A DNA stretch of 21,541 bases from Deltaproteobacteria bacterium (GCA_016935875.1 JAFGQD010000161.1:1-21541); one strand, 5' to 3'. Counted from the stretch's first letter, positions 1 to 7,925 are shown. Notes: generated by a model not told the origin, from the letters alone. Translations and numbers: made by a program.

Positions 1-1550
1 GGTGAAGAAGCCTCGCCCGGTTTTTGATATTCCACACGGGGGAAGAGGGATGTGCCGCGAGTGATGACACTGCCCACCGGAAGGCCGCCCCATGCGCGTA
101 TACTGCTGAAATCCTGGGAGTTAACATCTTCTATCCCGAGCCTACGCAGGATATCTCCGGCGGAATCGGGCATAAAGGGGGTAATCAGAACGGCTATCAC
201 ACGGAGGGACTCCAGTATGTTGTAGATGACGGTGTCCAGCCTTCCTTTGGAAGAGGGGTCTTTGGCCAGGCTCCAGGGCTCCCGCTCAACGATGTATCGG
301 TTTGTCAGGTTGATGAAGTCCCAGATGGAGATGAGGGCCTTGTGAAACTGCAGGGACCGGAAAGAGGCCTCCACCTCGGGGAAGAGACCCGCCGCCTTCG
401 CAAACAGAGGGGCGTCATCAGGATGATCGACGGCGGCAGGCACCCCGGCGTCGCAGTATTTCACCGCCATGGAGAGGGACCGGCTGACCAGGTTTCCCAG
501 GTCATTCGCCAGATCGGCGTTGATCCTCTGGACAAAGGCCTCTTCGCTGAAGTTTGAATCAAGGCCGAAGACCATGTCCCTCATCAGAAAATAGCGAAAG
601 GCATCCAGTCCGTACGTGTCTTTCAGGTCGAGAGGCTTCACCACGGTTCCGCGGCTTTTTGACATTTTGTTCTGGTCGATATTCCAGTACCCGTGGACGT
701 TCAGGTGCTGATAGGGTTCTATCCCGGCGCCCTTGAGCATGGTGGGCCAGTAGATGCCGTGCGGCTTGAGGATATCCTTGGCTATCAGGTGTTGTGAGAC
801 GGGCCAGAAGGTCCTGTATTCCTCACTGTCGGGGTAGCCGATTCCCGTCAGATAATTGATCAGTGCGTCAAACCACACATAGGTTACATACTGCTCATCG
901 AAGGGGAGGGTTATGCCCCAGGTCAGCCGTGTCTTGGGCCTCGAAATACAGAGGTCTTCGAGCGGTTCTTTCAGAAAGGCAAGGGCCTCATTTCTGTATC
1001 GTTCCGGCCTGATAAAGTCGGGATTATCCTGAATGTGACCGATCAGCCAGTCCCGATACTTGCTCATCCTGAAGAAGTAATTACTCTCCTTCCTGGTTTC
1101 GGGAACGGTGAGATGATCCGGGCACATACCGTCAACCAGCTCGCTCTCCCGGTAAAAGCGCTCACATCCCACGCAGTAATGCCCCTCGTACTCACCAAAA
1201 TAGATGTCCCCCGCATCATATACCTTCTGCAGTATCGACCTGACTATCTCTTTATGATCCGGGTCCGTTGTCCTGACAAAATAATCGTTGGTTATCGAGA
1301 GTTTCGGCCAGAGGGCCCTGAACTGTCCGCTTATTCTGTCTGCATACTCCTGAGGGGCTTCCCCGGCCTCCCTGGCCGCTTCCGCGACCTTGTCTCCATG
1401 TTCGTCAGTGCCGGTCAAAAAATAGGATCTGTATCCGGCCATCCGGTGAAACCGTGTCATAACATCGGCTACTATGGTGGTATACGCGTGTCCTATATGC
1501 GGGGATGCATTTACGTAATATATGGGTGTCGTGACGTAAAAATTGTTCAT
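1..1550 (-). CDS. metG: Methionyl-tRNA synthetase (3' end outside window)
   Basis: Charges tRNA-Met with methionine in the cytoplasm. The frame opens at ATG 1550, preceded by GGAGAAAGAG, and runs off the left edge after about 516 residues with no stop. Visible class I signatures are H18-I-G-H21 in the Rossmann domain and K295-M-S-K-S299. The connective-peptide insert has a single zinc knuckle, C126-x2-C129 with C143-x2-H146, which is the one-knuckle form seen in Thermus-type MetRS. The anticodon-binding helical domain follows (about residues 350-500). Any C-terminal EMAP/tRNA-binding domain would lie beyond base 1. It is the last visible gene of the tmk-holB-ricT-metG run, 27 bases after ricT, an association common in Firmicutes and deltaproteobacteria. 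Longer-looking plus-strand frames opposite it are shadows. Confidence 0.96.
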   Translation of the reverse strand, partial: MNNFYVTTPIYYVNASPHIGHAYTTIVADVMTRFHRMAGYRSYFLTGTDEHGDKVAEAAREAGEAPQEYADRISGQFRALWPKLSITNDYFVRTTDPDHKEIVRSILQKVYDAGDIYFGEYEGHYCVGCERFYRESELVDGMCPDHLTVPETRKESNYFFRMSKYRDWLIGHIQDNPDFIRPERYRNEALAFLKEPLEDLCISRPKTRLTWGITLPFDEQYVTYVWFDALINYLTGIGYPDSEEYRTFWPVSQHLIAKDILKPHGIYWPTMLKGAGIEPYQHLNVHGYWNIDQNKMSKSRGTVVKPLDLKDTYGLDAFRYFLMRDMVFGLDSNFSEEAFVQRINADLANDLGNLVSRSLSMAVKYCDAGVPAAVDHPDDAPLFAKAAGLFPEVEASFRSLQFHKALISIWDFINLTNRYIVEREPWSLAKDPSSKGRLDTVIYNILESLRVIAVLITPFMPDSAGDILRRLGIEDVNSQDFSSIRAWGGLPVGSVITRGTSLFPRVEYQKPGEASS

Positions 1551-1577
1551 CTCTTTCTCCGGGGCTTTATTCCTGAT

Positions 1578-2414
1578 CTAATTTCGCTGGTTTTTGTCTT
1601 TCCTCTGGAGTTCGTGTACGGATATCTCAACTTCTTTTCCATCACCGAGATCCACAACGACCGTTTCTTCAAGTATATTCTGTCTCACTACCTTGCCTTT
1701 TCCTTCCGGAGTGATTATACTCTTTCCACATTTGGGCATATTTTTTTTCGCCCTCGCGTAAGTTTCATGCTCAAACGCAAGACAGCACATGAGCCTGCCG
1801 CACAGACCGGATATCTTCTCCGGATTAAGCAGCATGTTCTGCTCTTTGGCCATCTTGATCGATACCGGGGCAAAATTATTGAGAAAGCTGGCGCAGCAGA
1901 GCTCCCTGCCGCACATACCGATACCACCACAAATGCGAGCCTCACTTCTGACCCAGATCTGCCTCAGCTCAATCCTCATCTTGTACTTCTGCACAAGGTC
2001 TTTTACCAGTTCCCTGAAATCAACCCTGTTTTCCGCAGTAAAGTAAAAGACCAGTTTGCTTTTATCGAAGTGGCTTTCGACGCCCACCAGTCTCATGGAG
2101 AGTTTTCGTTCTTTAACCCTTTCCATGCAAAATTTCTGCGCTTCTTCCTCAGTCTTCACATTATCTTCATGGACTTTCAGGTCATCATCGGTGGCCCGAC
2201 GCACGACCTTCCGGAGATTATGGGGTAATTTGTCATGGGAGATGGCGCGAATGCCATTCACAGCAACCCCCATTGCCGATCCCGATTCGGTGTCGACAAT
2301 AGCCATGTCTCCATCTTTCAAAACGATGTCGGTGGCGTCAAACGAATACACTTTCCCCTTGTCTTTAAATCTGATGCCTATAATACTTTTCAGAGTACTC
2401 TGATTGTGTTCCAT
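1578..2414 (-). CDS. ricT: PSP1-domain protein, RicT/YaaT family
   Basis: A 278-residue protein of the RicT (YaaT) family. In Bacillus subtilis RicT works with RicA and RicF in an Fe-S-containing complex that affects mRNA maturation and development; its role in Gram-negative bacteria is less clear. The PSP1 C-terminal domain lies at about residues 60-150. It is followed by the family's cysteine-rich part, with C162, C168, C173, C174, C205, C210 and C211 in G-M-C-G-R-E-L-C-C and G-L-C-G-R-L-M-C-C, consistent with cluster binding. The start is ATG 2414 with a weak purine-rich site. It sits between holB (16 bases upstream) and metG (27 bases downstream), the usual neighbourhood. No ricA or ricF is in the window. 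Family assignment is firm; function in this organism is inferred. Confidence 0.92.
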   Translation of the reverse strand: MEHNQSTLKSIIGIRFKDKGKVYSFDATDIVLKDGDMAIVDTESGSAMGVAVNGIRAISHDKLPHNLRKVVRRATDDDLKVHEDNVKTEEEAQKFCMERVKERKLSMRLVGVESHFDKSKLVFYFTAENRVDFRELVKDLVQKYKMRIELRQIWVRSEARICGGIGMCGRELCCASFLNNFAPVSIKMAKEQNMLLNPEKISGLCGRLMCCLAFEHETYARAKKNMPKCGKSIITPEGKGKVVRQNILEETVVVDLGDGKEVEISVHELQRKDKNQRN

Positions 2415-2430
2415 AATCTTATCCCGTGTT

Positions 2431-3408
2431 TTATGACAGGCCCTTGAGCCGGAATGCCATGGATTCCAATATCAATTGTCTGTTGGCGTTCCGGTCAATG
2501 GCATCATATGCGTCACGTATCGTTTTTATATTTTCCAGAATATCGGTTCCTGCCATTTTCCCCGAAAGTTTTTTCGTTGCATCGGCAATGTCCCGGTGAA
2601 TCAGTTTGTTGACATCTCGCATCTCCCGGTACACTAACATATCTCTGTTCCATTCACTGAATATGTTCAGTTTCTGCAGGGCAGAATCTCTGTCCTTCCC
2701 GAAGATGTCGGCAAGGAAGAACACATTCATGGGCATGCTGCTGGCTGTGGAGAAGGTTTTGATCAGATCATTTTTAAAGTCAAAAAACGATTCCTTGCTT
2801 ATCTCAAGCGCCCGGCCGATACTGCCCCCCGCCGATGAGGCAATTGCCAGCGCCATCTCTTCATCCGTCGACAGCCTGTCTGTAAAAAAAGAGGCGATTG
2901 TCTCCGACCGTACAGGATTAAACCGTATCTTCTGACACCGTGATATGATTGTCTGAGGCAGTTTGTGGATACGGGGTGTTGTCAATATAAGAACATTGGA
3001 AGGTTTCGGCTCCTCAAGGGTCTTCAGAAGGGCGTTTGCCGACGCATCGTTCATCCTGTCCGCATCTGTTATTACGTAAACTCTTTTTCTGCCCTCAAAT
3101 GGTCGGAATTTTATTTGGTCCTGCAACTCCCTGATCTTGTCGATCTTTATGAAGATACCTTCGGGCTCTATGAAAACTATATCGGGATGGCTGCCGCGTT
3201 CTATCTTTAAACATGAAGGACATCTGTCACAGGAATCGGCATTATTCTCTACACAATTCAGGGCTTTTGCAAGGGTTTTCGCCGTAGTTTTTTTACCGAC
3301 ACCTTGTATGCCATGAAAAAGATACGCATGCGGGACACGATCACTCTTCATGGCGCCCTGCAGTACGTTTACCTGTTTGTCTAGACCATACATGTCGCTA
3401 AACGGCAT
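2431..3408 (-). CDS. holB: DNA polymerase III, delta' subunit (clamp-loader AAA+ protein)
   Basis: A 325-residue clamp-loader subunit that, with gamma/tau and delta, opens and loads the beta clamp on primed DNA. It has a P-loop, G33-I-Q-G-V-G-K-K-T41; a four-cysteine zinc module, C52, C60, C63 and C66, before the G-S-H-P-D motif; a Walker-B-like D-A-D-R at about 115-118; and the S156-R-C158 motif of clamp-loader subunits. The P-loop looks intact, unlike the degenerate one of E. coli delta', so nucleotide binding is possible. Length and the tmk/ricT neighbours favour delta' over the longer gamma/tau (DnaX). The start ATG 3408 lies 5 bases after the tmk stop, implying co-transcription. Confidence 0.93.
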   Translation of the reverse strand: MPFSDMYGLDKQVNVLQGAMKSDRVPHAYLFHGIQGVGKKTTAKTLAKALNCVENNADSCDRCPSCLKIERGSHPDIVFIEPEGIFIKIDKIRELQDQIKFRPFEGRKRVYVITDADRMNDASANALLKTLEEPKPSNVLILTTPRIHKLPQTIISRCQKIRFNPVRSETIASFFTDRLSTDEEMALAIASSAGGSIGRALEISKESFFDFKNDLIKTFSTASSMPMNVFFLADIFGKDRDSALQKLNIFSEWNRDMLVYREMRDVNKLIHRDIADATKKLSGKMAGTDILENIKTIRDAYDAIDRNANRQLILESMAFRLKGLS

Positions 3409-3413
3409 AAGCC

Positions 3414-4055
3414 CTATCTCTTAATCAACCCCTCCAGATGCATACACACTTCCCGGTGCACCTCAGCAACATCTCTGGAAGCATCTATTACCTTGAATCT
3501 ATCAGAGTCCTCTTCAGCCAGTGCAAGATACCCGCTTCTGATTATCTCGTGAAATTTCAGATGTTCTCTCTCGAAACGGTCCTCAAGTGGAACATGTCCC
3601 GCCCTGCGCGCACGATCTGTCACCCTGTCAAGTCCCTGATCGGCGGAAATATCAAAAAGAAACGTCATATCAGGAACCAGGGATTGGGACGCAAAATCGC
3701 ATATTTCCCGAACGGATTTGATATCCTGTTTCCTCCCGTAACCCTGATACGCAATAGTAGCATCAGAAAATCGATCGCATAGGACGATTTCTCCCCTTTG
3801 CAGAGCGGGTGCTATGACCTCTTTAATATGCTGGGCCCTGTCCGCTGCAAAGAGCAACAATTCCGTTCTGCCGGACAGGGAAAGCGCGGTCCTGTCCAGC
3901 AGAATTTTCCTCAGTTCGTTCCCCACAGGAGTGCCACCCGGCTCGCCGGTCACCACAAAAGGTACTCCCTTTTCCTTCAGGTAGTCCCCGGCCTTTTTGA
4001 TCTGGGTTGTCTTCCCGGAACCTTCAATTCCCTCAAATGTAACGAATACACCCAT
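3414..4055 (-). CDS. tmk: Thymidylate kinase
   Basis: Phosphorylates dTMP to dTDP in dTTP synthesis. The protein is 213 residues, normal for the family. It shows the P-loop F-E-G-I-E-G-S-G-K-T-T at about residues 7-17, the substrate motif C-D-R-F-S-D-A-T-I-A-Y-Q-G, and an arginine-rich LID segment (D-R-A-R-R-A-G). The frame is open to 4184, but ATG 4055 is preferred because residue 1 then sits right before the family's V-F-V-T-F-E-G strand, and the upstream codons overlap the ferredoxin gene and a terminator. The Shine-Dalgarno site is weak (GGATGGC). As the first gene of tmk-holB-ricT-metG it probably has its own promoter or relies on readthrough, because a hairpin terminator lies just upstream. 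Confidence 0.95.
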   Translation of the reverse strand: MGVFVTFEGIEGSGKTTQIKKAGDYLKEKGVPFVVTGEPGGTPVGNELRKILLDRTALSLSGRTELLLFAADRAQHIKEVIAPALQRGEIVLCDRFSDATIAYQGYGRKQDIKSVREICDFASQSLVPDMTFLFDISADQGLDRVTDRARRAGHVPLEDRFEREHLKFHEIIRSGYLALAEEDSDRFKVIDASRDVAEVHREVCMHLEGLIKR

Positions 4056-4081
4056 GCCATCCGGTCTTGCAAAAATAGGAT

Positions 4082-4105
4082 AAAAAAGCCCCCGACACGT
4101 CGGGG
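4082..4105 (-). terminator. Rho-independent terminator after the ferredoxin gene
   Basis: On the minus strand the arms CCCCGA and TCGGGG (4090-4105) form a GC-rich hairpin with loop CGTG, followed by GCTTTTTTA. It starts 4 bases after the ferredoxin stop and lies before the tmk start at 4055, so it separates the nifU-like/ferredoxin run from tmk-holB-ricT-metG. Confidence 0.82.
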
Positions 4106-4108
4106 TTG

Positions 4109-4294
4109 CTACTTGCCCTTTCCCACGCCGGGTTCTATGGCTTCCACCGGGCAGATGTCGGCGCAGTCGCCACAATCGGTGCACGCTTCAGGGTCGATTA
4201 CATACTTGTCGTCCCCCTCACTTATCGCGTTTACGGAACACTCATCCTCACAGCTTCCACAACCAGTACACTCATCAGTGATCACATATGCCAT
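4109..4294 (-). CDS. Small 2[4Fe-4S] ferredoxin
   Basis: A 61-residue soluble electron carrier of the clostridial/bacterial dicluster type. The two cluster motifs are C9-x2-C12-x2-C15-x3-C19 and C38-x2-C41-x2-C44-x3-C48. The second ends in the usual C-P, while the first ends in C-S. The start ATG 4294 has GGAGGT about 10 bases upstream. It lies 39 bases after the NifU-like gene and directly before a strong terminator, so the two are probably one transcript. Low-potential carriers like this can feed 4Fe-4S enzymes such as IspH, but the partner cannot be read from the sequence. Confidence 0.95.
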   Translation of the reverse strand: MAYVITDECTGCGSCEDECSVNAISEGDDKYVIDPEACTDCGDCADICPVEAIEPGVGKGK

Positions 4295-4333
4295 TCTACT
4301 ATAACCTCCGTGTAATATTTACGGGTTTGCCGT

Positions 4334-4555
4334 TTAAACTGCTACAACCTCAACGACACCCGGGATTTTCTCCTTAAGGTATTTTTCGATACCCATCTTC
4401 AACGTCATCTGAGCCATTGGACAACTGCTGCAGGCTCCTTTCAGTTTGACCTTTACAATGCCATCCCCCGTTACGTCTACAAACTCGACATCTCCGCCAT
4501 CTGCCTGCAGAGAGGGTCTGACATCATTCAACAGTGTGCGCACTTCTTCTTTCAT
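4334..4555 (-). CDS. NifU C-terminal-domain (Nfu-type) Fe-S scaffold protein
   Basis: A 73-residue stand-alone NifU C-terminal domain. Proteins of this family hold and hand over Fe-S clusters. The key C42-x2-C45 pair lies in A-C-S-S-C-P-M, with Q-A-D-G-G-D-V upstream as in the family. The start ATG 4555 has AGGAGC 7 bases away. It lies just upstream of the ferredoxin gene and 35 bases after a lipoprotein gene. Neither the N-terminal IscU-like part of NifU nor an A-type domain is present. The context fits maturation of Fe-S proteins such as the neighbouring ferredoxin and IspH, but that pairing is inference. Confidence 0.9.
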   Translation of the reverse strand: MKEEVRTLLNDVRPSLQADGGDVEFVDVTGDGIVKVKLKGACSSCPMAQMTLKMGIEKYLKEKIPGVVEVVAV

Positions 4556-4590
4556 GTCATTGCTCCTTGCGTTTTTGTTCCCTGTTTTTC

Positions 4591-5181
4591 TTAATGTGGT
4601 ATACGGGAAATCATCTTCTCTGCAACTTTCTTTGCAAGATCAACCAGGTCCGGTTTGAACCACTTGTAGCTTTTCGTATCGTAATGTTTTGCCCTCCACA
4701 CAATCTTTCCTGTTTGCGCCTCTATCAGTTCCATGCTGAATCCGACTTTAGCAATGTTATCATCCCCCTGTGTTGTATAATTCCAGGAATCCACATCAAC
4801 AACAAGAATGGTGTCAACGGTGCACTTCTTGCCTATATATGTGCTTATATCAGGATCTGAAAAGCTCACCTTTTTCAATTTTGCAACGTAATTGGACACT
4901 GCGCTTGTCAGCTTGGCATCGTTCTCCATCAGTCTTTTTGCATCCTCCGGGGAAACAACGACGGAAAAGGACCCTTTATCGCTGATGGCATCCGCGATAA
5001 GCTTGTCGGCCACCCCCGCCGCCTCCGGATAAGCGCCTGCTTCAACCGGAAACACGCATATCTTTTCAGGATGGAAAGTCTCCATACCCGGCGCAACCTG
5101 GGAAAACCGCAAATCTCCACAGGCTGAAAGCGCCACAAAAAGCAAAAAGAAAAAGAGTGCTCTTCGCAATTTTATATACAT
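4591..5181 (-). CDS. Predicted lipoprotein, unknown function
   Basis: No named gene is recognised. The 196-residue product begins with two arginines, a phenylalanine/leucine-rich hydrophobic stretch (residues 8-18) and a lipobox L18-S-A-C21, so it should be lipid-anchored at the cell envelope. The mature part looks like a mixed alpha/beta domain of the CsgG/GNA1162-like kind: K-I-C-V-F-P-V near the start, a central D-T-I-L-V-V-D-V strand, and G-K-I-V-W-R-A near the end. This is a resemblance by pattern only. ATG 5181 is chosen over the in-frame upstream ATG 5223 because GAGGA sits about 10 bases before it and the signal peptide begins there. It lies 134 bases after the IspH-UbiA stop, so it may have its own promoter. 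Confidence 0.8.
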   Translation of the reverse strand: MYIKLRRALFFFLLFVALSACGDLRFSQVAPGMETFHPEKICVFPVEAGAYPEAAGVADKLIADAISDKGSFSVVVSPEDAKRLMENDAKLTSAVSNYVAKLKKVSFSDPDISTYIGKKCTVDTILVVDVDSWNYTTQGDDNIAKVGFSMELIEAQTGKIVWRAKHYDTKSYKWFKPDLVDLAKKVAEKMISRIPH

Positions 5182-5315
5182 CGACGATTCCTCTTGTACA
5201 ATCTTTCCTATATCCTGACACACTGCAATAAGCCGGGATTGGACGGTACAGTAATAAACTCGCCATCATATATTAGGCGGAGAACAGCCCCGATGAATCA
5301 GGACTTACAACGCCA

Positions 5316-7037
5316 TCATATCTTCGTTGCAATAAACCACAGGCAGGCACTGAATCCTGCAATCATATAGTTTATCCCCAATAATCCCTCCAATACCATC
5401 CTGGAAAATCGAACTTTTTTATCACAAAGTTCCAGACAAATCCATATATAAAACACCGGCACCAACAGTACGAAGCCTAAGCTCACGGAAGGAGCGCATC
5501 CTGCCGGTATTGCGGCAATCAGCATAATACCTGCAAGAATCGATACGCCCTTCAGCAGGACTCTGGCCCGTGCTTCCCCCATAATGACCGGTATCGTTTC
5601 CCGGCCGATCAGGCGGTCACTCTGGATATCTATCGTATCTGAGAGCACGGATTTTGAGAAGACAAGGACAAACACAAACAGAAACGCCACCACCATTGGG
5701 CAGGTTATCTCCGGGTTGACGCTCATCTGCGGAACCACGGCAGCCACGACGGCCCATCCCAGAGCGGTAAAAATGTTCTTGGAACCGGGTACATCCTCCA
5801 GCCTTTTTCCCCACACAGTAACATTATAGAGCACACCGGAGAGTGAAATAAACCCGACCAGAATAAAGGTCACCAGGCCTCCTAAAAATGAAAGCACGGA
5901 CGCAAGCGCTAGAGAGGCTATTGCCATGGTCATATAGATGCCCCGGTTTTTTATATAGGAAGCCTCCCTGAAGCTTCCTTGAATCCTTCCGAAACTTCTT
6001 TCCTGCAGTCTGTTGATGGTATGGATCGCAAATACACATAAAGCGGCAATCAGAATATTTGAAACATTCACCCTGAGTCCTTGAAGAAACATGCTGACAA
6101 GGGAGAGACATCCGGCACCAATCGCTGAAGAGATATCTGTCCTGACGAGAAATATCCAGAGATTGTAAAGACCTCTCAGCTTCCACGGTACGGTTTCTCT
6201 TCGATTGTGGGTAAGATAATCTATCACGCCTTCAGTGATCCAGTTTGGTGTGGATGCCCCGGCAGAGACGCCTATGTTTTTACACCCGCTGAGATCCATG
6301 CCGTCAAGTTCCTCGGCTGTCTCGATATGACACGTTCGGGTCCCGCACCCTTGAGATATCGTGGCAAGTCTCCGAGTGTTCGCGCTGTCCCTCCCGCCTA
6401 CAATGATGATCCCGTCCATTTTAGAGGCCAGCTCTTTGATCTCGGCCTGTCTCATTTCAGTTGAATCACATATGGTATCAAAGACCATGGTTCCGGGAAA
6501 TTTGAGTGTAATTTCTTTGGCTATCGCTTTATAGCCCGCAGAATCCTGTGTGGTTTGGGCAACAACACACATCTTATCGTGTCGCGGAAGATGGTCGACA
6601 TCCTTTTTGTCATTAATAACTACCCCTCTACCGGATGAATAACCCAGGAGGCTGGCAACTTCCGGATGCTCTTTATCGCCGACTATGATAATCGAATAAC
6701 CGAGTGCTGCATACTTTTTGATTATCGCCTGGACGCTTGCAACCTTGGGACAGGTGGCGTCCACAATCTCTACTCCCTTTTCTCTGATCTTTTTCTTTTC
6801 CAGAGGTGATACTCCATGAGCCCTGATAACTATGATTCCGTCCTGAATCCGGTCAATACTATCCAGAGGAACAATGCCCCGTTCCTTGAGAAGCTGGACC
6901 GTTTGAGGGTTGTGTATAAGAGGGCCGTATGTAAACACCTCTTTATCCCCTTTATGGCGGGCAATCTCGAGGACTATGTCAACCGCCCTCTTCACACCCA
7001 TGCAGAAGCCTGCCGTTTCGGCAAGTTTAATTCCCAT
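5316..7037 (-). CDS. ispH: IspH (HMBPP reductase) fused to a UbiA-family membrane domain
   Basis: A single uninterrupted 573-residue frame encodes two proteins. Residues 1 to about 280 are a complete IspH/LytB, which reduces HMBPP to IPP and DMAPP in the last MEP-pathway step. The cluster cysteines C12, C96 and C190 and active-site H42, H74, H124, E126, T163, S218, N220 and S262 are all present. Residues from about 290 to 573 are strongly hydrophobic, with roughly eight or nine membrane segments. They carry a UbiA-type second Asp motif, D467-x2-D470-x3-D474, followed by G-R-E-T-I-P. The usual first motif, N-D-x2-D-x3-D, is not conserved: N342-R343-x2-E346-x3-G350. The IspH part should be cytosolic and tethered to the membrane. 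It lies 14 bases after tlyA, at the end of a run containing dxs and ispA. Confidence 0.93.
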   Translation of the reverse strand: MGIKLAETAGFCMGVKRAVDIVLEIARHKGDKEVFTYGPLIHNPQTVQLLKERGIVPLDSIDRIQDGIIVIRAHGVSPLEKKKIREKGVEIVDATCPKVASVQAIIKKYAALGYSIIIVGDKEHPEVASLLGYSSGRGVVINDKKDVDHLPRHDKMCVVAQTTQDSAGYKAIAKEITLKFPGTMVFDTICDSTEMRQAEIKELASKMDGIIIVGGRDSANTRRLATISQGCGTRTCHIETAEELDGMDLSGCKNIGVSAGASTPNWITEGVIDYLTHNRRETVPWKLRGLYNLWIFLVRTDISSAIGAGCLSLVSMFLQGLRVNVSNILIAALCVFAIHTINRLQERSFGRIQGSFREASYIKNRGIYMTMAIASLALASVLSFLGGLVTFILVGFISLSGVLYNVTVWGKRLEDVPGSKNIFTALGWAVVAAVVPQMSVNPEITCPMVVAFLFVFVLVFSKSVLSDTIDIQSDRLIGRETIPVIMGEARARVLLKGVSILAGIMLIAAIPAGCAPSVSLGFVLLVPVFYIWICLELCDKKVRFSRMVLEGLLGINYMIAGFSACLWFIATKI

Positions 7038-7051
7038 CGTTCATTTCCGTG

Positions 7052-7921
7052 TCAATTTTCGGCATGTTTTCTGGCGTACAGAAAAAATTCTCTGTTTCCG
7101 GCCGGACCGGTAATCGGTGACTCGCAGGTGCCCACCGTTTCGAGACCCAGTTCCCCCGAAAATCCTACGATTTCCTCAACAACTTTTCTGTGTAACTTGG
7201 AATCTCTGATAACCCCCTTGCCTACTTCGTCTCTGCCCACCTCAAACTGCGGCTTGATCAGGGCAAGGATGACGGCATTCTCGCTTGTGAGTTTAACCGC
7301 GACGGGCAACACCAGTCTCAGGGAAATAAAAGAGACATCTATAACTGCCATGTCTATTGTATCCTCTATACCTTCACCTGAAAAGTATCTGATATTGGTT
7401 TTCTCAAACAGTATTACTCTCCTGTCTGTCCTGAGCTTCCAGTCAAGCTGGCCGTACCCTACATCTATCGCATATATCTTTTTTGCCCCCTCCTGAAGGA
7501 GACAATCTGTAAATCCACCCGTGGAAGCGCCGATATCAAGGGCTACCATATCCTTCACATCAACACCGAAGGAGAGCAGGGCCCCCTTGAGTTTTAATCC
7601 TCCTCTGCTGACATAGGGGTTTTCTCCTCCCTTGATCCGTATGCCGGCATCATGGCGCACGAGGGTTCCCGCCTTGTCAATCCTCTCTTCTTCAACCACA
7701 ACCAGGCCCGACATAATGAGAGCCCTGGCTTTCTCACCGGTCGCCGCGATGCCCCTGTCGACCAGAAGCTTGTCCAACCTGATTTTTGATTTTCGAGTTT
7801 CGGGTTTCAAATTTCGAGTTCCGGGTTTATAAAAAAAGGGTTCAAGATCTTGAGTTTCGAAACAACTCAGGAAATCTGTTGTGTGTAGCGTGCCACCACT
7901 GGGGGCGCAAAGACCCCTCAC
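7052..7921 (-). CDS. tlyA: TlyA-type rRNA 2'-O-methyltransferase (S4 + FtsJ domains)
   Basis: A predicted SAM-dependent methyltransferase of the TlyA/hemolysin-A family, which 2'-O-methylates cytidines in rRNA. An S4 RNA-binding domain starts at I47-R-L-D-K-L-L-V-D-R-G. The Rossmann fold follows with D129-I-G-A-S-T-G-G-F137 for SAM, and K110, D195 and K223 fit the catalytic set. The longest frame starts at GTG 7921, 5 bases after the dxs stop. Its first 46 residues match no part of the family and are encoded by repeat-like DNA. Alternative starts are TTG 7810 and TTG 7777; none of the three has a convincing Shine-Dalgarno site. The functional assignment is secure, but the true N-terminus is not. 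Confidence 0.9.
   Translation of the reverse strand: MRGLCAPSGGTLHTTDFLSCFETQDLEPFFYKPGTRNLKPETRKSKIRLDKLLVDRGIAATGEKARALIMSGLVVVEEERIDKAGTLVRHDAGIRIKGGENPYVSRGGLKLKGALLSFGVDVKDMVALDIGASTGGFTDCLLQEGAKKIYAIDVGYGQLDWKLRTDRRVILFEKTNIRYFSGEGIEDTIDMAVIDVSFISLRLVLPVAVKLTSENAVILALIKPQFEVGRDEVGKGVIRDSKLHRKVVEEIVGFSGELGLETVGTCESPITGPAGNREFFLYARKHAEN
7791..7832. repeat. Tandem 21/21-base repeat at the 5' end of tlyA
   Basis: Two adjacent copies, 7791-7811 and 7812-7832, each begin TTTCGAGTT and continue with a CGGGTTT core; only a few bases differ. Related TTTCGAAAC/TTTCGAG motifs continue to about 7862, along with a 12-base palindrome TCAAGATCTTGA at 7842-7853. The tract sits inside the extended tlyA frame, upstream of its conserved S4 domain. 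Confidence 0.75.
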
Positions 7922-7925
7922 GAGC

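Noticed and set aside
24..1400. Long plus-strand open frames opposite metG
   Set aside because: They lie antisense to a complete MetRS frame with HIGH, zinc and KMSKS motifs and show no protein family features.
1035..2228. 397-codon plus-strand frame
   Set aside because: Antisense to the 5' part of metG and to most of ricT, both clearly coding on the minus strand; the translation has no recognisable domain.
4056..4184. 43-residue N-terminal extension of thymidylate kinase
   Set aside because: It overlaps the ferredoxin gene and crosses a terminator; the family start fits ATG 4055.
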